Below, piece by piece: positions 8,400 to 17,613 of a stretch of DNA of 64,000 bases. The first letter of the stretch is position 1; each line of letters begins with the position of its first letter. A model generated the notes under the pieces. That model saw only the letters and a program-made list of their open reading frames with translations. It searched no databases and had not been told where the DNA came from. Made by a program: the position numbers and the translations under genes. Origin of the DNA: Sphingomonas phyllosphaerae (GTDB lineage Bacteria > Pseudomonadota > Alphaproteobacteria > Sphingomonadales > Sphingomonadaceae); NCBI GenBank assembly GCA_036946405.1, contig JAQIJC010000001.1, forward strand, positions 1,433,001-1,497,000, written 5' to 3'.

Positions 8400-9938
8400 A
8401 TGAGCGAAGAGACGACTCGCCGCGGCGTGCTGCTGGCCGGGACCGGCGGGGCGTTCGGGCTCTATTCGATGGCGGCGGGGGCGGCGAGTGCGCCGCGCCG
8501 CTCGCGACGATTGCCGAAGCTGCCGGGGGTGAAGCCGCGCAACATCCTCGTCGTGCTGACCGACGACCATCGCTATGACGCGATGGGGTTCATGAAGGCG
8601 CAGGACTTCGGCGACACCCCGACGCTCGACCGGCTGGCGCGCGAGGGGACGCATTTCCGCAACGCCTTCGTTACCACGGCTTTGTGCTCGCCGAGCCGCG
8701 CGTCGATCTTCACCGGGCTGTACGCGCACCAGCACAAGGTGGTCGACAACAACCATCCGATTCCGCCGGGGCTGGTCTTCTATCCCGAGTATCTGCAGGC
8801 CGCGGGCTATGACACCGCGTTCATCGGCAAATGGCATATGGGCGACGAGGGCGATGCGCCGCAGCCCGGGTTCGACCATTGGGTCAGCTTCAGGGGGCAG
8901 GGGAGCTATCTGCCCAGCGCCGACGGGCTGAACGTCGACGGGCGGCGCGTGCCGCAGAAGGGCTATATCACCGACGAATTGACCGATTACGCGCTCGACT
9001 GGATCGGCAAGCGACCGGCGGGGCGGCCGTGGATGATGCATCTGGCGCACAAGGCGGTGCATTCCGAATTCATTCCGGCCGAGCGCCACAAGGGCCGGTA
9101 TGACAAGGAGACGTTCCGCTATCCGGCGTCGATGCCGCCCGGCGCGCCGGGGCGGCCGATGTGGGTCGAGAACCAGCGCAACAGCTGGCACGGGGTCGGG
9201 TTTCCGTATCACGGCACGCTCGACATCGGCGATTACTACAAGCGCTACATGGAGACATTGCTGGCGGTCGACGAAGGGCTGGCGCGGATCATGGACCTGC
9301 TGGAGCAGCGCGGCGAACTGGACGACACGCTGATCCTGTACCTCGGCGACAACGGCTTCATGTTCGGCGAGCATGGCCTGATCGACAAGCGCACCGCCTA
9401 TGAGGAGTCGATGCGCATCCCGATGCTGGCGCGCTGCCCTGCGCTGTTCCCGGCGGGTAGCGTCGTCGAGCAGGTGGTGGCGAACATCGACATCGCGCCG
9501 ACCTTGCTGGCGGCGGCGGGGCTGCGCGCGCCGGATGGCATGGCGGGAAGCAACGCGCTGCCGCTGGCGCGCGACGCGCACGCGCCATGGCGGAAAGAGT
9601 TGCTCTACGAATATTACTGGGAGCGCAATTTCCCGCAGACGCCGACCGTCCATGCCTTGCGGGAGGATCGCTACAAATACATGCACTTCCACGGCATCTG
9701 GGACATCGACGAGCTGTACGACCTTGCCGACGACCCGCACGAGACGAACAATCTGATCGCGCGGCCGGGGCACGAGGAGCTGGCCGAACGGATGAGCGGC
9801 AGATTGTTCGCGTTGCTGGAGAAGACCGACGGGATGGCGATCCCGCTCAGTGCCGACGCGGGGGTGCGCAACGCGCTCCGCGATCCGGCCGGGCCGGCGC
9901 AGGCGCCGTTCCCGGCGATGTTGCAGCGGCCCCGGTAG
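8400..9938 (+). CDS. Type I sulfatase (formylglycine-dependent)
   Basis: 512 residues from the ATG at 8400. TTRRGVLLAG near the N-terminus followed by a hydrophobic run suggests a Tat signal, so export folded. The sulfatase core is complete: NILVVLTDDHRYDA (metal ligands), ALCSPSRASIFTGL with Cys96 in the C-x-P-x-R motif that is converted to formylglycine, GKWHMGDEG, and YLGDNGFMFGEHG with the second metal pair. The C-terminal DELYDLADDPHETNNL is typical of N-acetylglucosamine/N-sulfoglucosamine-type sulfatases. It hydrolyses a sulfate ester, releasing sulfate for CysDNC. Coupled to the upstream TonB receptor gene (gap of 2 bases). A formylglycine-generating enzyme is not in this window. Confidence 0.92.
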   Translation: MSEETTRRGVLLAGTGGAFGLYSMAAGAASAPRRSRRLPKLPGVKPRNILVVLTDDHRYDAMGFMKAQDFGDTPTLDRLAREGTHFRNAFVTTALCSPSRASIFTGLYAHQHKVVDNNHPIPPGLVFYPEYLQAAGYDTAFIGKWHMGDEGDAPQPGFDHWVSFRGQGSYLPSADGLNVDGRRVPQKGYITDELTDYALDWIGKRPAGRPWMMHLAHKAVHSEFIPAERHKGRYDKETFRYPASMPPGAPGRPMWVENQRNSWHGVGFPYHGTLDIGDYYKRYMETLLAVDEGLARIMDLLEQRGELDDTLILYLGDNGFMFGEHGLIDKRTAYEESMRIPMLARCPALFPAGSVVEQVVANIDIAPTLLAAAGLRAPDGMAGSNALPLARDAHAPWRKELLYEYYWERNFPQTPTVHALREDRYKYMHFHGIWDIDELYDLADDPHETNNLIARPGHEELAERMSGRLFALLEKTDGMAIPLSADAGVRNALRDPAGPAQAPFPAMLQRPR

Positions 9939-10004
9939 ACGGGGCGCCATCCCACCGCGCATACGGGCTTGATCTCGGGGAGGTAATCAGGCTCTCTCGC
10001 GCCG

Positions 10005-10526
10005 ATGGTGCGGAAACGACTTTGGCCGCTCGCGGCGGCGCTCCTGCTGGCGACACCGGCCGCCGCCGGTCCTACGCAGGACCGCGCCGCGATCCTGAAG
10101 GTGGTCGCGGCGATGGAGCAAGCGTGGAACCGCGGCGATTTCCGTGGCTATATGGCGGGCTTCAGCAATCCCGATGTCGTCTTCGTGTCCGGCGGCAGGT
10201 TTCAGGACGGCTGGCAGGGAACGCTGGATCATTATGTCCGCGACTATGGCGCCTCGCCGCAGACACGCGGCACGCTGCACTTCTACGACATGAAGGTCGA
10301 GCTGCTCGCCGACGACGCGGCGATGCTGGTTGGTCGTTACCATCTCGAACGCCCGGTGCGCGCGGCCGAGGGCGTGAACACGCGGCTGTTCCGCAAGATC
10401 GCCGGCCGTTGGGTCATCACGCTCAATCACGTCTCCGCGCATGACGTGCCCAGCGGGCCGCCGCAGCCGGTCAGTGCTCCGCTTCCGTCCGCGCCAGCAG
10501 ACCGGCCAGATCGGCCTTCCAATTGA
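10005..10526 (+). CDS. Secreted NTF2-like (SnoaL/DUF4440) protein
   Basis: 173 residues; signal peptide MVRKRLWPLAAALLLATPAAAG. The rest is a cone-shaped NTF2-like domain: QDRAAILKVVAAMEQAWNRG, a loop FSNPDVVFVSGGRF, and strands ending FRKIAGRWVITLNH. Related proteins (YybH/DUF4440) include ketosteroid isomerase-like enzymes, but many are of unknown activity and no catalytic pair can be assigned here. The last 56 bases overlap the 3' end of the convergent hydrolase gene. The proline-rich tail after residue 150 is encoded by the overlap and nearby sequence and may be dispensable. Confidence 0.7.
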   Translation: MVRKRLWPLAAALLLATPAAAGPTQDRAAILKVVAAMEQAWNRGDFRGYMAGFSNPDVVFVSGGRFQDGWQGTLDHYVRDYGASPQTRGTLHFYDMKVELLADDAAMLVGRYHLERPVRAAEGVNTRLFRKIAGRWVITLNHVSAHDVPSGPPQPVSAPLPSAPADRPDRPSN

Positions 10527-11586
10527 CGGCCCATGTATGCGTGCCGTGGCCATGCGTATCGGCCGTTTCGGGGATCAGCCGAAAGCGGGCATCTTTCATC
10601 CGGCGAACCGCCTGCGCGGGATAGTCGAGGTTGCGCGGATTGATGAAGTCGTCCGCCGAGTTGATCCAGACGAGCGGCGCGGTGATCGCCGCGAGCCTGG
10701 TGGACGGATCATAGGTCCGCGACGCGTCAACCTGATAGATCAGGTCGTTGGCGTCGAGCCGTGCGATGGCCGCGGCGACGCGCTCCTGCGCGAAGGCTGC
10801 CGCGGCGTCACGATCGGGGTATAGTTTCTGCAAGTTGAGCGGGGCGGCGCCCGCCATGAACAGCGCGGTCTGCGCGGTCCGCAAGCCTTGCAGCGGTTGT
10901 TGGCGATAATCGCCGCCGCCCCAGGCGGGGTCCGCCTTGATGCCGTCGATCAGCAATTGCCGCCACATGCGATTGAGCCCGGCGATCGGCACCGGTTCGC
11001 ACGCCAGTGGCATCAGCGCGCGCGCAAAATCGGGATGCGTCTCGCCCCACATCAGGCTGTGCATACACCCCATCGACGTGCCCATGATCAGTCGCATCCG
11101 GCGGATGCCGAGCCCGTCGCGCAACAGACGATATTGCGCCTCCACCATGTCGGCATAGTCGTAGCGCGGGAACCGCATCCGCAATCCGTCCGACGGCTTG
11201 GAGGAGCCGCCGTGGCCGATACCATCGGGCAGGATGATCCAGTAGCGGCGGATATCGAGCGGCTGCCCGGGGCCGTACAGCTCGTCGGCGAATTGGGGAA
11301 CGAGGAACTGCTTGCCCGATCCTCCCGTGCCGTGCAGCACCATCACGGCATTGTCGATCTCGCCGCGCGCGTTGCGATGCGGCTGACCGAGCGTGCTGTA
11401 GTGGATGCGCAACGCCGGCAGCGCTTCGCCGTAAGCGAAGCGGAAATCCCTGATGACGAAATCGGCCTCGCGCACCGGCCAGCGCGGGGCAGGCGCCGCC
11501 GGTGACGTCGCGGCGGCAAGTGGCGGAACCGCGGGGCCGGCGGGCGTCGCCGCCTGAAGCGCGAAGAAAAGGAGCGATGACAACAT
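10471..11586 (-). CDS. MetX-like alpha/beta hydrolase, exported
   Basis: 371 residues from the ATG at 11584-11586, with a short hydrophobic export signal (MLSSLLFFALQAATPAG). It resembles homoserine O-acetyltransferase: LRIHYSTLGQPHRN, VMVLHGTGGSG, YWIILPDGIGHGGSS, the nucleophile elbow GTSMGCMHSLMWGE, an aspartate in WINSADDFINPRN and a histidine in DTHGHGTHTW. True MetX is cytoplasmic and acts on homoserine; the signal peptide argues instead for a periplasmic esterase/acyltransferase of the same fold. No methionine gene lies nearby. The longer open frame upstream of 11586 reaches into the carboxylesterase gene and was rejected. Confidence 0.8.
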   Translation of the reverse strand: MLSSLLFFALQAATPAGPAVPPLAAATSPAAPAPRWPVREADFVIRDFRFAYGEALPALRIHYSTLGQPHRNARGEIDNAVMVLHGTGGSGKQFLVPQFADELYGPGQPLDIRRYWIILPDGIGHGGSSKPSDGLRMRFPRYDYADMVEAQYRLLRDGLGIRRMRLIMGTSMGCMHSLMWGETHPDFARALMPLACEPVPIAGLNRMWRQLLIDGIKADPAWGGGDYRQQPLQGLRTAQTALFMAGAAPLNLQKLYPDRDAAAAFAQERVAAAIARLDANDLIYQVDASRTYDPSTRLAAITAPLVWINSADDFINPRNLDYPAQAVRRMKDARFRLIPETADTHGHGTHTWAVNWKADLAGLLARTEAEH

Positions 11587-11845
11587 GGCGCCGGTTTGCC
11601 CGGCCCCTTTGTGGATGCCAAGCAAAGCTTGCACGGCGTCAGCGACGGTGACGGCGAGGATCGACGAGATGCGTGGCGAGCGATCATGGTCCGGCTGTGC
11701 TCCGCTTTCCCGCGGCGACCGTGCGGCGCAGCGCTCCTGCTTGTGACCTCTCAGGCAAAGGCTTTTACATTCAGGGATTTGTGCAGGATATCGCGAATGC
11801 GATCGTGGTCGCGATGGCCGCATTTCGTACGCAGGAGAGGTGACG

Positions 11846-13261
11846 ATGAAGGCAGGAACGATCGCGCTGGCGCTGGGTGCCGCCTTGTTGGCGGGAGTCG
11901 CACAGGCGCAGACCGTCACCACCGAAACCGGCAAGGTCGCGGGCAGCACCGCCGATGGCGTGACGAGCTGGAAAGGCATTCCGTTCGCGGCGCCGCCGGT
12001 CGGACCGTTGCGCTGGCGTGCGCCGCAGCCCGCCGCGCGCTGGACCGGGGTGCGGACCGCAACCGACTATGGCCATGACTGTATGCAATTGCCGTTCCCC
12101 AGCGATGCCGCCCCGCTCGGCACAACCCCGGCCGAGGATTGCCTGACCGTCAACGTCTGGAAGCCGGCGGGCGTCAAGGCGGCGTTGCCGGTGATCGTAT
12201 GGATCTATGGTGGCGGCTTCGTGAACGGCGGCGCGTCGCCGCCGACCTACGCCGGCGCCAATCTCGCGAAGCAGGGCGTGATGTTCGTCAGCTTCAACTA
12301 CCGGCTGGGACGTTTCGGCACCTTCGCGCACCCGCAACTGACCGCGCAGGACCCGGACAAGGGGCGGCTCGGCAATTACGGCTATATGGATCAGCTCGCC
12401 GCGCTCCAGTGGATCCAGCGCAACATCGCCACTTTCGGGGGAGACCCGGCGAACGTGACGATCGTCGGCGAGAGCGCGGGCGGCATGTCGGTGAACACGA
12501 TGGTCACCTCGCCGCTGGCGCGCGGGCTGTTCGCGCGCGCGATCGTGATGTCGGGTGGCGATGGACGCAGCCGCGGCACCGACGGACTCGCGGGCACCGA
12601 GAAGATCGGGCTCGATTTCGCGGCGGGCAAGGGGATCGCGCGCGACGACCCCGCTGCGCTCGCCAAGCTGCGCGCGCTGTCGGCCGATGCGGTGACCGAC
12701 GGGCTCAACCTTGCCGCGATGTTCACCCCGGCCTCGGGTGTGAAGACCTTTGCCAGCCCTTATGCCGATGGGGTCGTGGCAGTCGATGCCGCCGCCGCCT
12801 ATCGCGATGGCGCGTTTCCGAAGGTGCCGATCATGATCGGCGCCACCGACAACGACATCGGCGGCCCGACCGGCTATATGGTCGGGGGGGCGCGGCAACT
12901 CGCCGGAGCGATCGCGGCGGCCGGTGCACCCGCTTATCACTATCGCTTCTCCTATGTCGCGGAGAGCCTGGGCAAACCAGGCGCCGGCCATGCCACCGAC
13001 ATCCCGTTCTTCTTCGACACCGCGGCGATCAAATACGGGGACGCGACCACCGCGCGCGACCGGCGGATGGCGCGTACGATCAGCCGCTATGTCGTCAATT
13101 TCGCGAAGACCGGCGATCCGAACGGGGCCGGCCTGCCGCGCTGGCCGCGCTACGATCGCCGGGCCGACGAACTGCTCGATTTCACCGCGACGGGCGAGGC
13201 GGTGGCAGGCAAGGACCCGCTCGGCACCGCGATCGACGCCGCACCCACGGCTGCTCGCTAG
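11846..13261 (+). CDS. Type B carboxylesterase, exported
   Basis: 471 residues from the ATG at 11846, preceded by AGGAGAGG at a good distance (a GTG at 11840 is the alternative). Signal peptide MKAGTIALALGAALLAGVAQAQ. The carboxylesterase/cholinesterase landmarks are in order: SWKGIPFAAPPVGPLRW, EDCLTVNVWKP, the oxyanion loop IYGGGFVNGG, the nucleophile GESAGGMSV, then the glutamate and histidine regions (DNDIGGPTG, GAGHATDIPFFF). It hydrolyses carboxylic esters in the periplasm or outside. Divergent from the MetX-like gene across a 259-base gap in which I see no further gene. Confidence 0.9.
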   Translation: MKAGTIALALGAALLAGVAQAQTVTTETGKVAGSTADGVTSWKGIPFAAPPVGPLRWRAPQPAARWTGVRTATDYGHDCMQLPFPSDAAPLGTTPAEDCLTVNVWKPAGVKAALPVIVWIYGGGFVNGGASPPTYAGANLAKQGVMFVSFNYRLGRFGTFAHPQLTAQDPDKGRLGNYGYMDQLAALQWIQRNIATFGGDPANVTIVGESAGGMSVNTMVTSPLARGLFARAIVMSGGDGRSRGTDGLAGTEKIGLDFAAGKGIARDDPAALAKLRALSADAVTDGLNLAAMFTPASGVKTFASPYADGVVAVDAAAAYRDGAFPKVPIMIGATDNDIGGPTGYMVGGARQLAGAIAAAGAPAYHYRFSYVAESLGKPGAGHATDIPFFFDTAAIKYGDATTARDRRMARTISRYVVNFAKTGDPNGAGLPRWPRYDRRADELLDFTATGEAVAGKDPLGTAIDAAPTAAR

Positions 13262-13291
13262 ATCAGGAAACGACAGAGTCGATCCACGTTC

Positions 13292-13367
13292 GTCATTGCG
13301 AGCGCAGCGACGCAATCCAGAGCCGGATCAGGACGCGCTGGATTGCTTCGCTGCGCTCGACATGACG
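13292..13367. repeat. Dispersed palindrome 'GTCATTGCGAGCG..AGC', copy 1
   Basis: GTCATTGCGAGCGCAGCGAC and GCAATCCAG are mirrored by CTGGATTGC, TTCGCTGCGCTCGACATGAC across a short spacer (AGCCGGATCAGGACGCG). Copy 2 is at 26839-26913 with the same spacer and arms. This motif is one of the intergenic repeat families of the genome. Confidence 0.85.
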
Positions 13368-13419
13368 GGTCCGGTTTGACGTGTGCGTCCACAAAGACCG
13401 CACCGTACCTCGCCGCCGG

Positions 13420-15681
13420 TTACTGGAACGTGTAGCGGATCGTCCCGAACACCGTGCGCGGCACGCCATAGAAATTGCCGCGCCCGGTGCTCGAGATGCG
13501 TGCGTAATAGCTCTTGTCGAGCAAGTTGTTGACGTTGAGCGACAATGACCATTGCTCGCTGAGCTTGTAGCCCGCGCGCAGGTCGACCACCGCATAGCTG
13601 TCCTGACGGACGATCGTCGATCGCGTCCGCAGCGTCCCGTTCGCCGCATAGAGCGCCGGGTTGCCGCCATAGGTGGAGGAAAACCACGTCAAGCCCCCGC
13701 CGATGCTCGCGCCGGCCAGCGCGCCGCCGGTCGGGGCGTAGTTGCTGAAGAACTTGACCATGTGCTTCGGGATGATCGGCATCAGCGCGATGCCCTCGAA
13801 CTGCGGCTCGGTATCGGCCAGATACTCGGTATGGGTGTAGGTGTAGCCGCCGTTGATCCGCCAGCCCGGCACGATCTGCCCGGTCGCCTCCGCCTCGACG
13901 CCGCGCGCGCGAACCCGGCCGGCCTGCAGCACCACGTCGGGCAGCTCGGGCGGATTGACCAGCCGGTTGTCCTGCGTGATCTGGTACGCCGCGACCGACA
14001 GCAGCAGCCGCTGGTTCATCAGCGACAGCTTGCTGCCCACCTCATATTGATTGCCGATCAGCGGCTCGATGGTCTGCCCGTCGGGGCGGGCGCGCCCGGC
14101 GGGCGGCGCCTGCGGAGTGAAGCTGTCGGCATAGCTGGCGTAGAGATTCAGGTTGGACGTCGCGTCGAACAACACCGCGCCATAAGGCGTGAAGCGGCCG
14201 TCATAGCCATATTGCGAGCGCCCGCTGACCGCCCCGGTCAGCCGGGCGAGCGTGTCGAGATGGTTCGACCACCAGGTGGCGCGCCCGCCGCCGACCAGCG
14301 TCAGATGCTCGACCGGCGACAGCCGCATCTGCCCGTACAGGCCATATTGCTCGACATAGGTGCGCGTCGCCCCGGAGGCGTGCTCCACGCAGCGCGTCGA
14401 GGCGACGGTGCACGGCCCGCCGCTCGTGCCCTGTACCGGATAGAGCGGCAGCGAGGCGCGGGGATCGAGGAACGGCTCGGCGGGATAGACCGGGTCGAAG
14501 ACGTTGATCCGCGCATAATTGCTGAGGCGCGAGTAATAGGACGTATAATCCTGCGCCTGATAATCCATGCCGAGGATCAGCGTCTGGTCGCGCCCGAACG
14601 CGGGGAAGCTGCCGACGCCGTTGATGTCGAACGAGCGCGTGCGCTGACGATTGTCGCCGAGGAAGGCGATATGGTTGGTCAGCCCGTTGTTCTCGGGCGT
14701 CACCGCGGCGTTGCCGATATAGCTGTACTTGTCGATGCGATCGACGTTGGCGATCATCCCGGTCGCGCGCAGCGTCCAGCGATCGCTGACGCGGTGCGCC
14801 AGCTCGACGAAGCCGGTCCATGTCTCCGAGTTGAACCGGTTCCAGTCGGCGCCGAGATAGGTCGAGCGGCGTACGTCGAGCAGCCGTCCCTCGCTGCCAT
14901 CCGCGCCGCCGACATAGCCGGGCAGTCCGGTCTGCACCGCCGGCTGGAAGCGGTCGTAATAAATGCCGCCGGTCAGCGTCGTGCGCTCGCCGACCGCGAC
15001 CTCGCCGACCGCGAACGCGCCCCAGCGGCGACGATGCGCCGTATCGAAGAACTGGTCCTGATCCTGCGCCATCGCGCCCGCCCGCACGCCGATCGCATCG
15101 GTCAGCCGCGTCGAGGCGTCCAGCTCGAGACGGACATTGTCGTAGCTGCCAAAGCCGGCCGACGCCTGGATGCGTGTCGATTCCACCGGGCGCTTGCGGA
15201 TCAGATTGATGCTGCCCGCCGGATTGCCGGCCCCCGTGAAGAGGCCGGCTGGGCCGCGCAGCACTTCCAGCCGGTCGTAGAAGAACAGGTCGGGCACGAC
15301 GCCGGGAAAGCCGAACGACTGCGTCGGGACGCCATCGACCAGATAATTGTTGATCGGAAAGCCGCGCGAATTGAACGACGGATCCTCGCTGCCGATCCCG
15401 CTGACCGTGATGCCGTTGGTGGCGGTGAGCGCATCCTCCAGTGTGAACAGGTTCTGCGCCTCGATCTGATCGCGATCGATGACGGTGATCGTGTTCGGCG
15501 TGTCCTTCAGCGGGGTGACCGTCTTGCCGACCTCGCGCCCGTAGCTCTTGCCGACCACCACGACCTCGCCCTCCTGCTGCTCGGCAGCGTTCGGTGCCGC
15601 GACGTCGGCGTCGCGGGCGTGAGCGGCGGTGGCACTGATTCCGAGCACGCCGGCCGACAGCAGGAAGATCCAAGATTTCAT
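13420..15681 (-). CDS. TonB-dependent siderophore receptor
   Basis: 753 residues from the ATG at 15679-15681. Signal peptide MKSWIFLLSAGVLGISATAAHA. The plug has the siderophore-receptor form (FhuE/FpvA-like): VVVGKSYGREVGKTVTPLKD, TPNTITVIDRDQIEAQN, FNSRGFPINNYLVDGV, RLEVLRGPAGLFTGAGNPAG and INLIRKRP. The barrel follows with an extracellular loop holding a cysteine pair (GGPCTVASTRCVEH) and ends IRYTFQ, one residue beyond the usual terminal Phe. It imports ferric siderophore. A Fur-box-like palindrome lies 45 bases upstream of the start (15726-15740), consistent with iron repression. Confidence 0.93.
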   Translation of the reverse strand: MKSWIFLLSAGVLGISATAAHARDADVAAPNAAEQQEGEVVVVGKSYGREVGKTVTPLKDTPNTITVIDRDQIEAQNLFTLEDALTATNGITVSGIGSEDPSFNSRGFPINNYLVDGVPTQSFGFPGVVPDLFFYDRLEVLRGPAGLFTGAGNPAGSINLIRKRPVESTRIQASAGFGSYDNVRLELDASTRLTDAIGVRAGAMAQDQDQFFDTAHRRRWGAFAVGEVAVGERTTLTGGIYYDRFQPAVQTGLPGYVGGADGSEGRLLDVRRSTYLGADWNRFNSETWTGFVELAHRVSDRWTLRATGMIANVDRIDKYSYIGNAAVTPENNGLTNHIAFLGDNRQRTRSFDINGVGSFPAFGRDQTLILGMDYQAQDYTSYYSRLSNYARINVFDPVYPAEPFLDPRASLPLYPVQGTSGGPCTVASTRCVEHASGATRTYVEQYGLYGQMRLSPVEHLTLVGGGRATWWSNHLDTLARLTGAVSGRSQYGYDGRFTPYGAVLFDATSNLNLYASYADSFTPQAPPAGRARPDGQTIEPLIGNQYEVGSKLSLMNQRLLLSVAAYQITQDNRLVNPPELPDVVLQAGRVRARGVEAEATGQIVPGWRINGGYTYTHTEYLADTEPQFEGIALMPIIPKHMVKFFSNYAPTGGALAGASIGGGLTWFSSTYGGNPALYAANGTLRTRSTIVRQDSYAVVDLRAGYKLSEQWSLSLNVNNLLDKSYYARISSTGRGNFYGVPRTVFGTIRYTFQ

Positions 15682-15725
15682 TGCGTTTCCCCGATTTATG
15701 GGGGGCGCTCTAACCGGGTCGCTTA

Positions 15726-15740
15726 TGATAGTCACTATCA
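15726..15740. promoter_or_regulatory. Fur-box-like operator
   Basis: TGATAGTCACTATCA is a perfect 7-1-7 palindrome differing from the 7-1-7 Fur consensus (TGATAATnATTATCA) at one symmetric pair. It lies in the AT-richer gap between the siderophore receptor (minus strand, start 15681) and the DUF3833-like gene (plus strand, start 15796). Confidence 0.7.
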
Positions 15741-15795
15741 ATTGCATAAATTGTTACAAAGGCGGCGGTTCGGGGTCGTCGTGCGTTGAGGCGCG

Positions 15796-16257
15796 ATGTT
15801 GCTCGCCATCGCGCTCGCTGCCGCACCGGTCGGCCCCGCTTTCGATCCTTTGCGCTTCTTCACCGGGCAGACGAGCGGCACGGCGCAGCTGAAGGTGATC
15901 CTGCGCAGCGCGAGGGGGGTGACGGTCCGCGGCACGGGTCGGATGCGTGCGGACGGCACGCTCGTGCTCGATCAGATCGTCACGGAGGCGGACAAGCCGC
16001 CGCGTCCACGGCGCTGGGTGCTCCGCGGCACCACGCCGGGGCATTATGTGGGCACGCTGAGCGATGCGCACGGCCCGGTCGTCGGCGCCGTAACGGGCGC
16101 GACGCTGCGTCTGTCTTTCACCAGCAACGGTGGGTTTCGCATCCGCCAGACCCTGACCCTCCAGCCCGATGGACGCACGCTCGCCAACCGGCTGGAGGCA
16201 CGGCGTTTCGGGATCAGGGTGGCGGTGCTGACCGAGCGGATCGTCAAGGTCGATTGA
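15796..16257 (+). CDS. DUF3833-like protein
   Basis: 153 residues. It fits the DUF3833 pattern: DPLRFFTGQTSGTAQL at the start, GTLVLDQIV, RRWVLRGTTPGHYVGTL, the alternation of DAHGPVVGAV with beta strands, and a C-terminal RFGIRVAVLTERI. The N-terminus (MLLAIALAAAPVGPA) is a short signal-like segment. The family is a lipocalin-like small beta barrel of unknown function in Proteobacteria. The gene diverges from the siderophore receptor and could share the Fur-box-like site, though nothing else ties it to iron. Confidence 0.65.
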   Translation: MLLAIALAAAPVGPAFDPLRFFTGQTSGTAQLKVILRSARGVTVRGTGRMRADGTLVLDQIVTEADKPPRPRRWVLRGTTPGHYVGTLSDAHGPVVGAVTGATLRLSFTSNGGFRIRQTLTLQPDGRTLANRLEARRFGIRVAVLTERIVKVD

Positions 16258-16314
16258 CGCGGAACGCCAGCCGCGGCGTGTCGGTTGGCGTGACGATCAC
16301 TTCCGGAGCGAGCG

Positions 16315-16533
16315 ATGACCGACCTTCATGTGCAGACCCGCCAGCGCGAAATCGCGACCGAGCATCTGCTGTTCAAGCTGATCGAATATGTCGAGGGCCG
16401 GCATCCGGGGCTGCTCGACTTTCTGGAGGGCAGCCTCGACCATCTCGGCGATCCGGCCACCGATGCGACCAAGGATGACGAGGGCGTGCGCAAGATCGCA
16501 CGGCGGATGATTACCGGCGCGCGGCGGGGATAG
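16315..16533 (+). CDS. Small helical protein, unknown
   Basis: 72 residues; ATG at 16315 preceded by GGAGCGAGCG. The sequence is charged and helix-forming (REIATEHLLFKLIEYVEGRHPG, then LLDFLEGSLDHLGD, then a basic end KIARRMITGARRG). No signal peptide, membrane segment or motif that I recognise. It sits 57 bases after the DUF3833-like gene on the same strand and ends 12 bases before the purK stop (convergent). Coding is supported by strand-consistent codon use and the ribosome site; function is unknown. Confidence 0.6.
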   Translation: MTDLHVQTRQREIATEHLLFKLIEYVEGRHPGLLDFLEGSLDHLGDPATDATKDDEGVRKIARRMITGARRG

Positions 16534-16545
16534 CCGGAGCGACGA

Positions 16546-17613
16546 TCAGCGGGTCAGCCGCGTGACGTGCCCCATCTTGCGGCCGTCGCGCGTCTCGCGC
16601 TTGCCGTAGAGGTGCAGGTACGTGTCGCGTGCGGCGACGTACTCCGGCCAGCGCTCCCAATCCGCGCCGATCAGATTCTCCATCTCCGCGGCCTGCGCGA
16701 CCAGCGCCGTATCGCCGAGCGGCAGCCCGCAGATCGCGCGGACATGGTTGGCGAATTGCGAGGTCGCCGCGCCCTCGATCGTCCAATGCCCCGAATTGTG
16801 GACGCGCGGCGCCATTTCGTTGAACACCGGCCCTTCGGCGCTCGCGAAAAATTCGCAGGTCAGCACGCCGACATGGTCGAGTGCATCGGCGATGCGGCCG
16901 GTCAGCGCCGCCGCCTCGGTCCATTGCGCGGCGATCTCGGCGGGCGCGGGGAGCGTCGAGCGATGCAGGATGCCGTCGCGATGCTCGTTCCACGGCGGCG
17001 GATAGCTGGTGATCGTGCCGTCGCGCCCGCGCACCAGCACGATCGAGAATTCGTGGCTGAACGCGACGAACGCCTCGAGGATCGCCGGCCCGCCGATCGC
17101 TTCCCACGCGGCATCGGCGTCGGCGGGTGAGTGGAGGCGCGTCTGCCCCTTGCCGTCGTACCCGAAACGCGTCGTCTTCAGCACCGCCGGGCAGCCGATC
17201 GTCGCGATCGCCGCGTCCAGCTCCTCGCGCGATGCGACCGCCTGCCAGCGGGCGGGGCGGCCGCCGACCTGCTCGACGAACTGCTTCTCGCGGACGCGGT
17301 CCTGCGCGACCGCGAGGCTGCGCGGACCCGGATAGACCGGCACCCGCTCCGCGAGCCACTCGACCGGGCCGACCGCGATATTCTCGAACTCATAGGTGAC
17401 GACGTCGCATTGCGCGGCGAAGTCGGCGAGCACGACCTTGTTGTGGTAATCGGCGCGGGTCAGCGACGAGGCGGTCTGCGCCGCGACGCTCTCGCGATCG
17501 GGGGCGAGGACATGCGTGCGATAGCCGAGATCGGCCGCCGCGCTGGCGATCATGCGGCCGAGCTGCCCGCCGCCGAGGATGCCGATCGTGCTGCCGGGGG
17601 CGATCACCGTCAT
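16546..17613 (-). CDS. purK: 5-(carboxyamino)imidazole ribonucleotide synthase
   Basis: 355 residues. ATP-grasp enzyme of purine synthesis: AIR + bicarbonate + ATP give N5-CAIR, which PurE then rearranges. Visible motifs: [13 protein letters not shown] (N-terminal), [21 protein letters not shown] (ATP-grasp loop), [21 protein letters not shown], and [19 protein letters not shown] near the C-terminus, all characteristic of PurK. The start at 17613 overlaps the purE stop by four bases (ATGA), so the two are translationally coupled; the longer frame to 17655 would run inside purE. Confidence 0.96.
   Translation of the reverse strand: MTVIAPGSTIGILGGGQLGRMIASAAADLGYRTHVLAPDRESVAAQTASSLTRADYHNKVVLADFAAQCDVVTYEFENIAVGPVEWLAERVPVYPGPRSLAVAQDRVREKQFVEQVGGRPARWQAVASREELDAAIATIGCPAVLKTTRFGYDGKGQTRLHSPADADAAWEAIGGPAILEAFVAFSHEFSIVLVRGRDGTITSYPPPWNEHRDGILHRSTLPAPAEIAAQWTEAAALTGRIADALDHVGVLTCEFFASAEGPVFNEMAPRVHNSGHWTIEGAATSQFANHVRAICGLPLGDTALVAQAAEMENLIGADWERWPEYVAARDTYLHLYGKRETRDGRKMGHVTRLTR

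Noticed and set aside
11740..11775. A 'CCTCTCAGGCAAAGG' motif resembling the 3' end of a glycine riboswitch.
   Set aside because: No GGAGAG partner and no ACCGNCGAAGGNGCAA core upstream, and the neighbouring genes have no glycine role.
13552..15789. A 745-aa open frame on the plus strand.
   Set aside because: Entirely antisense to the siderophore receptor and rich in Arg/Ala/Asp as expected for a shadow in GC-rich DNA.
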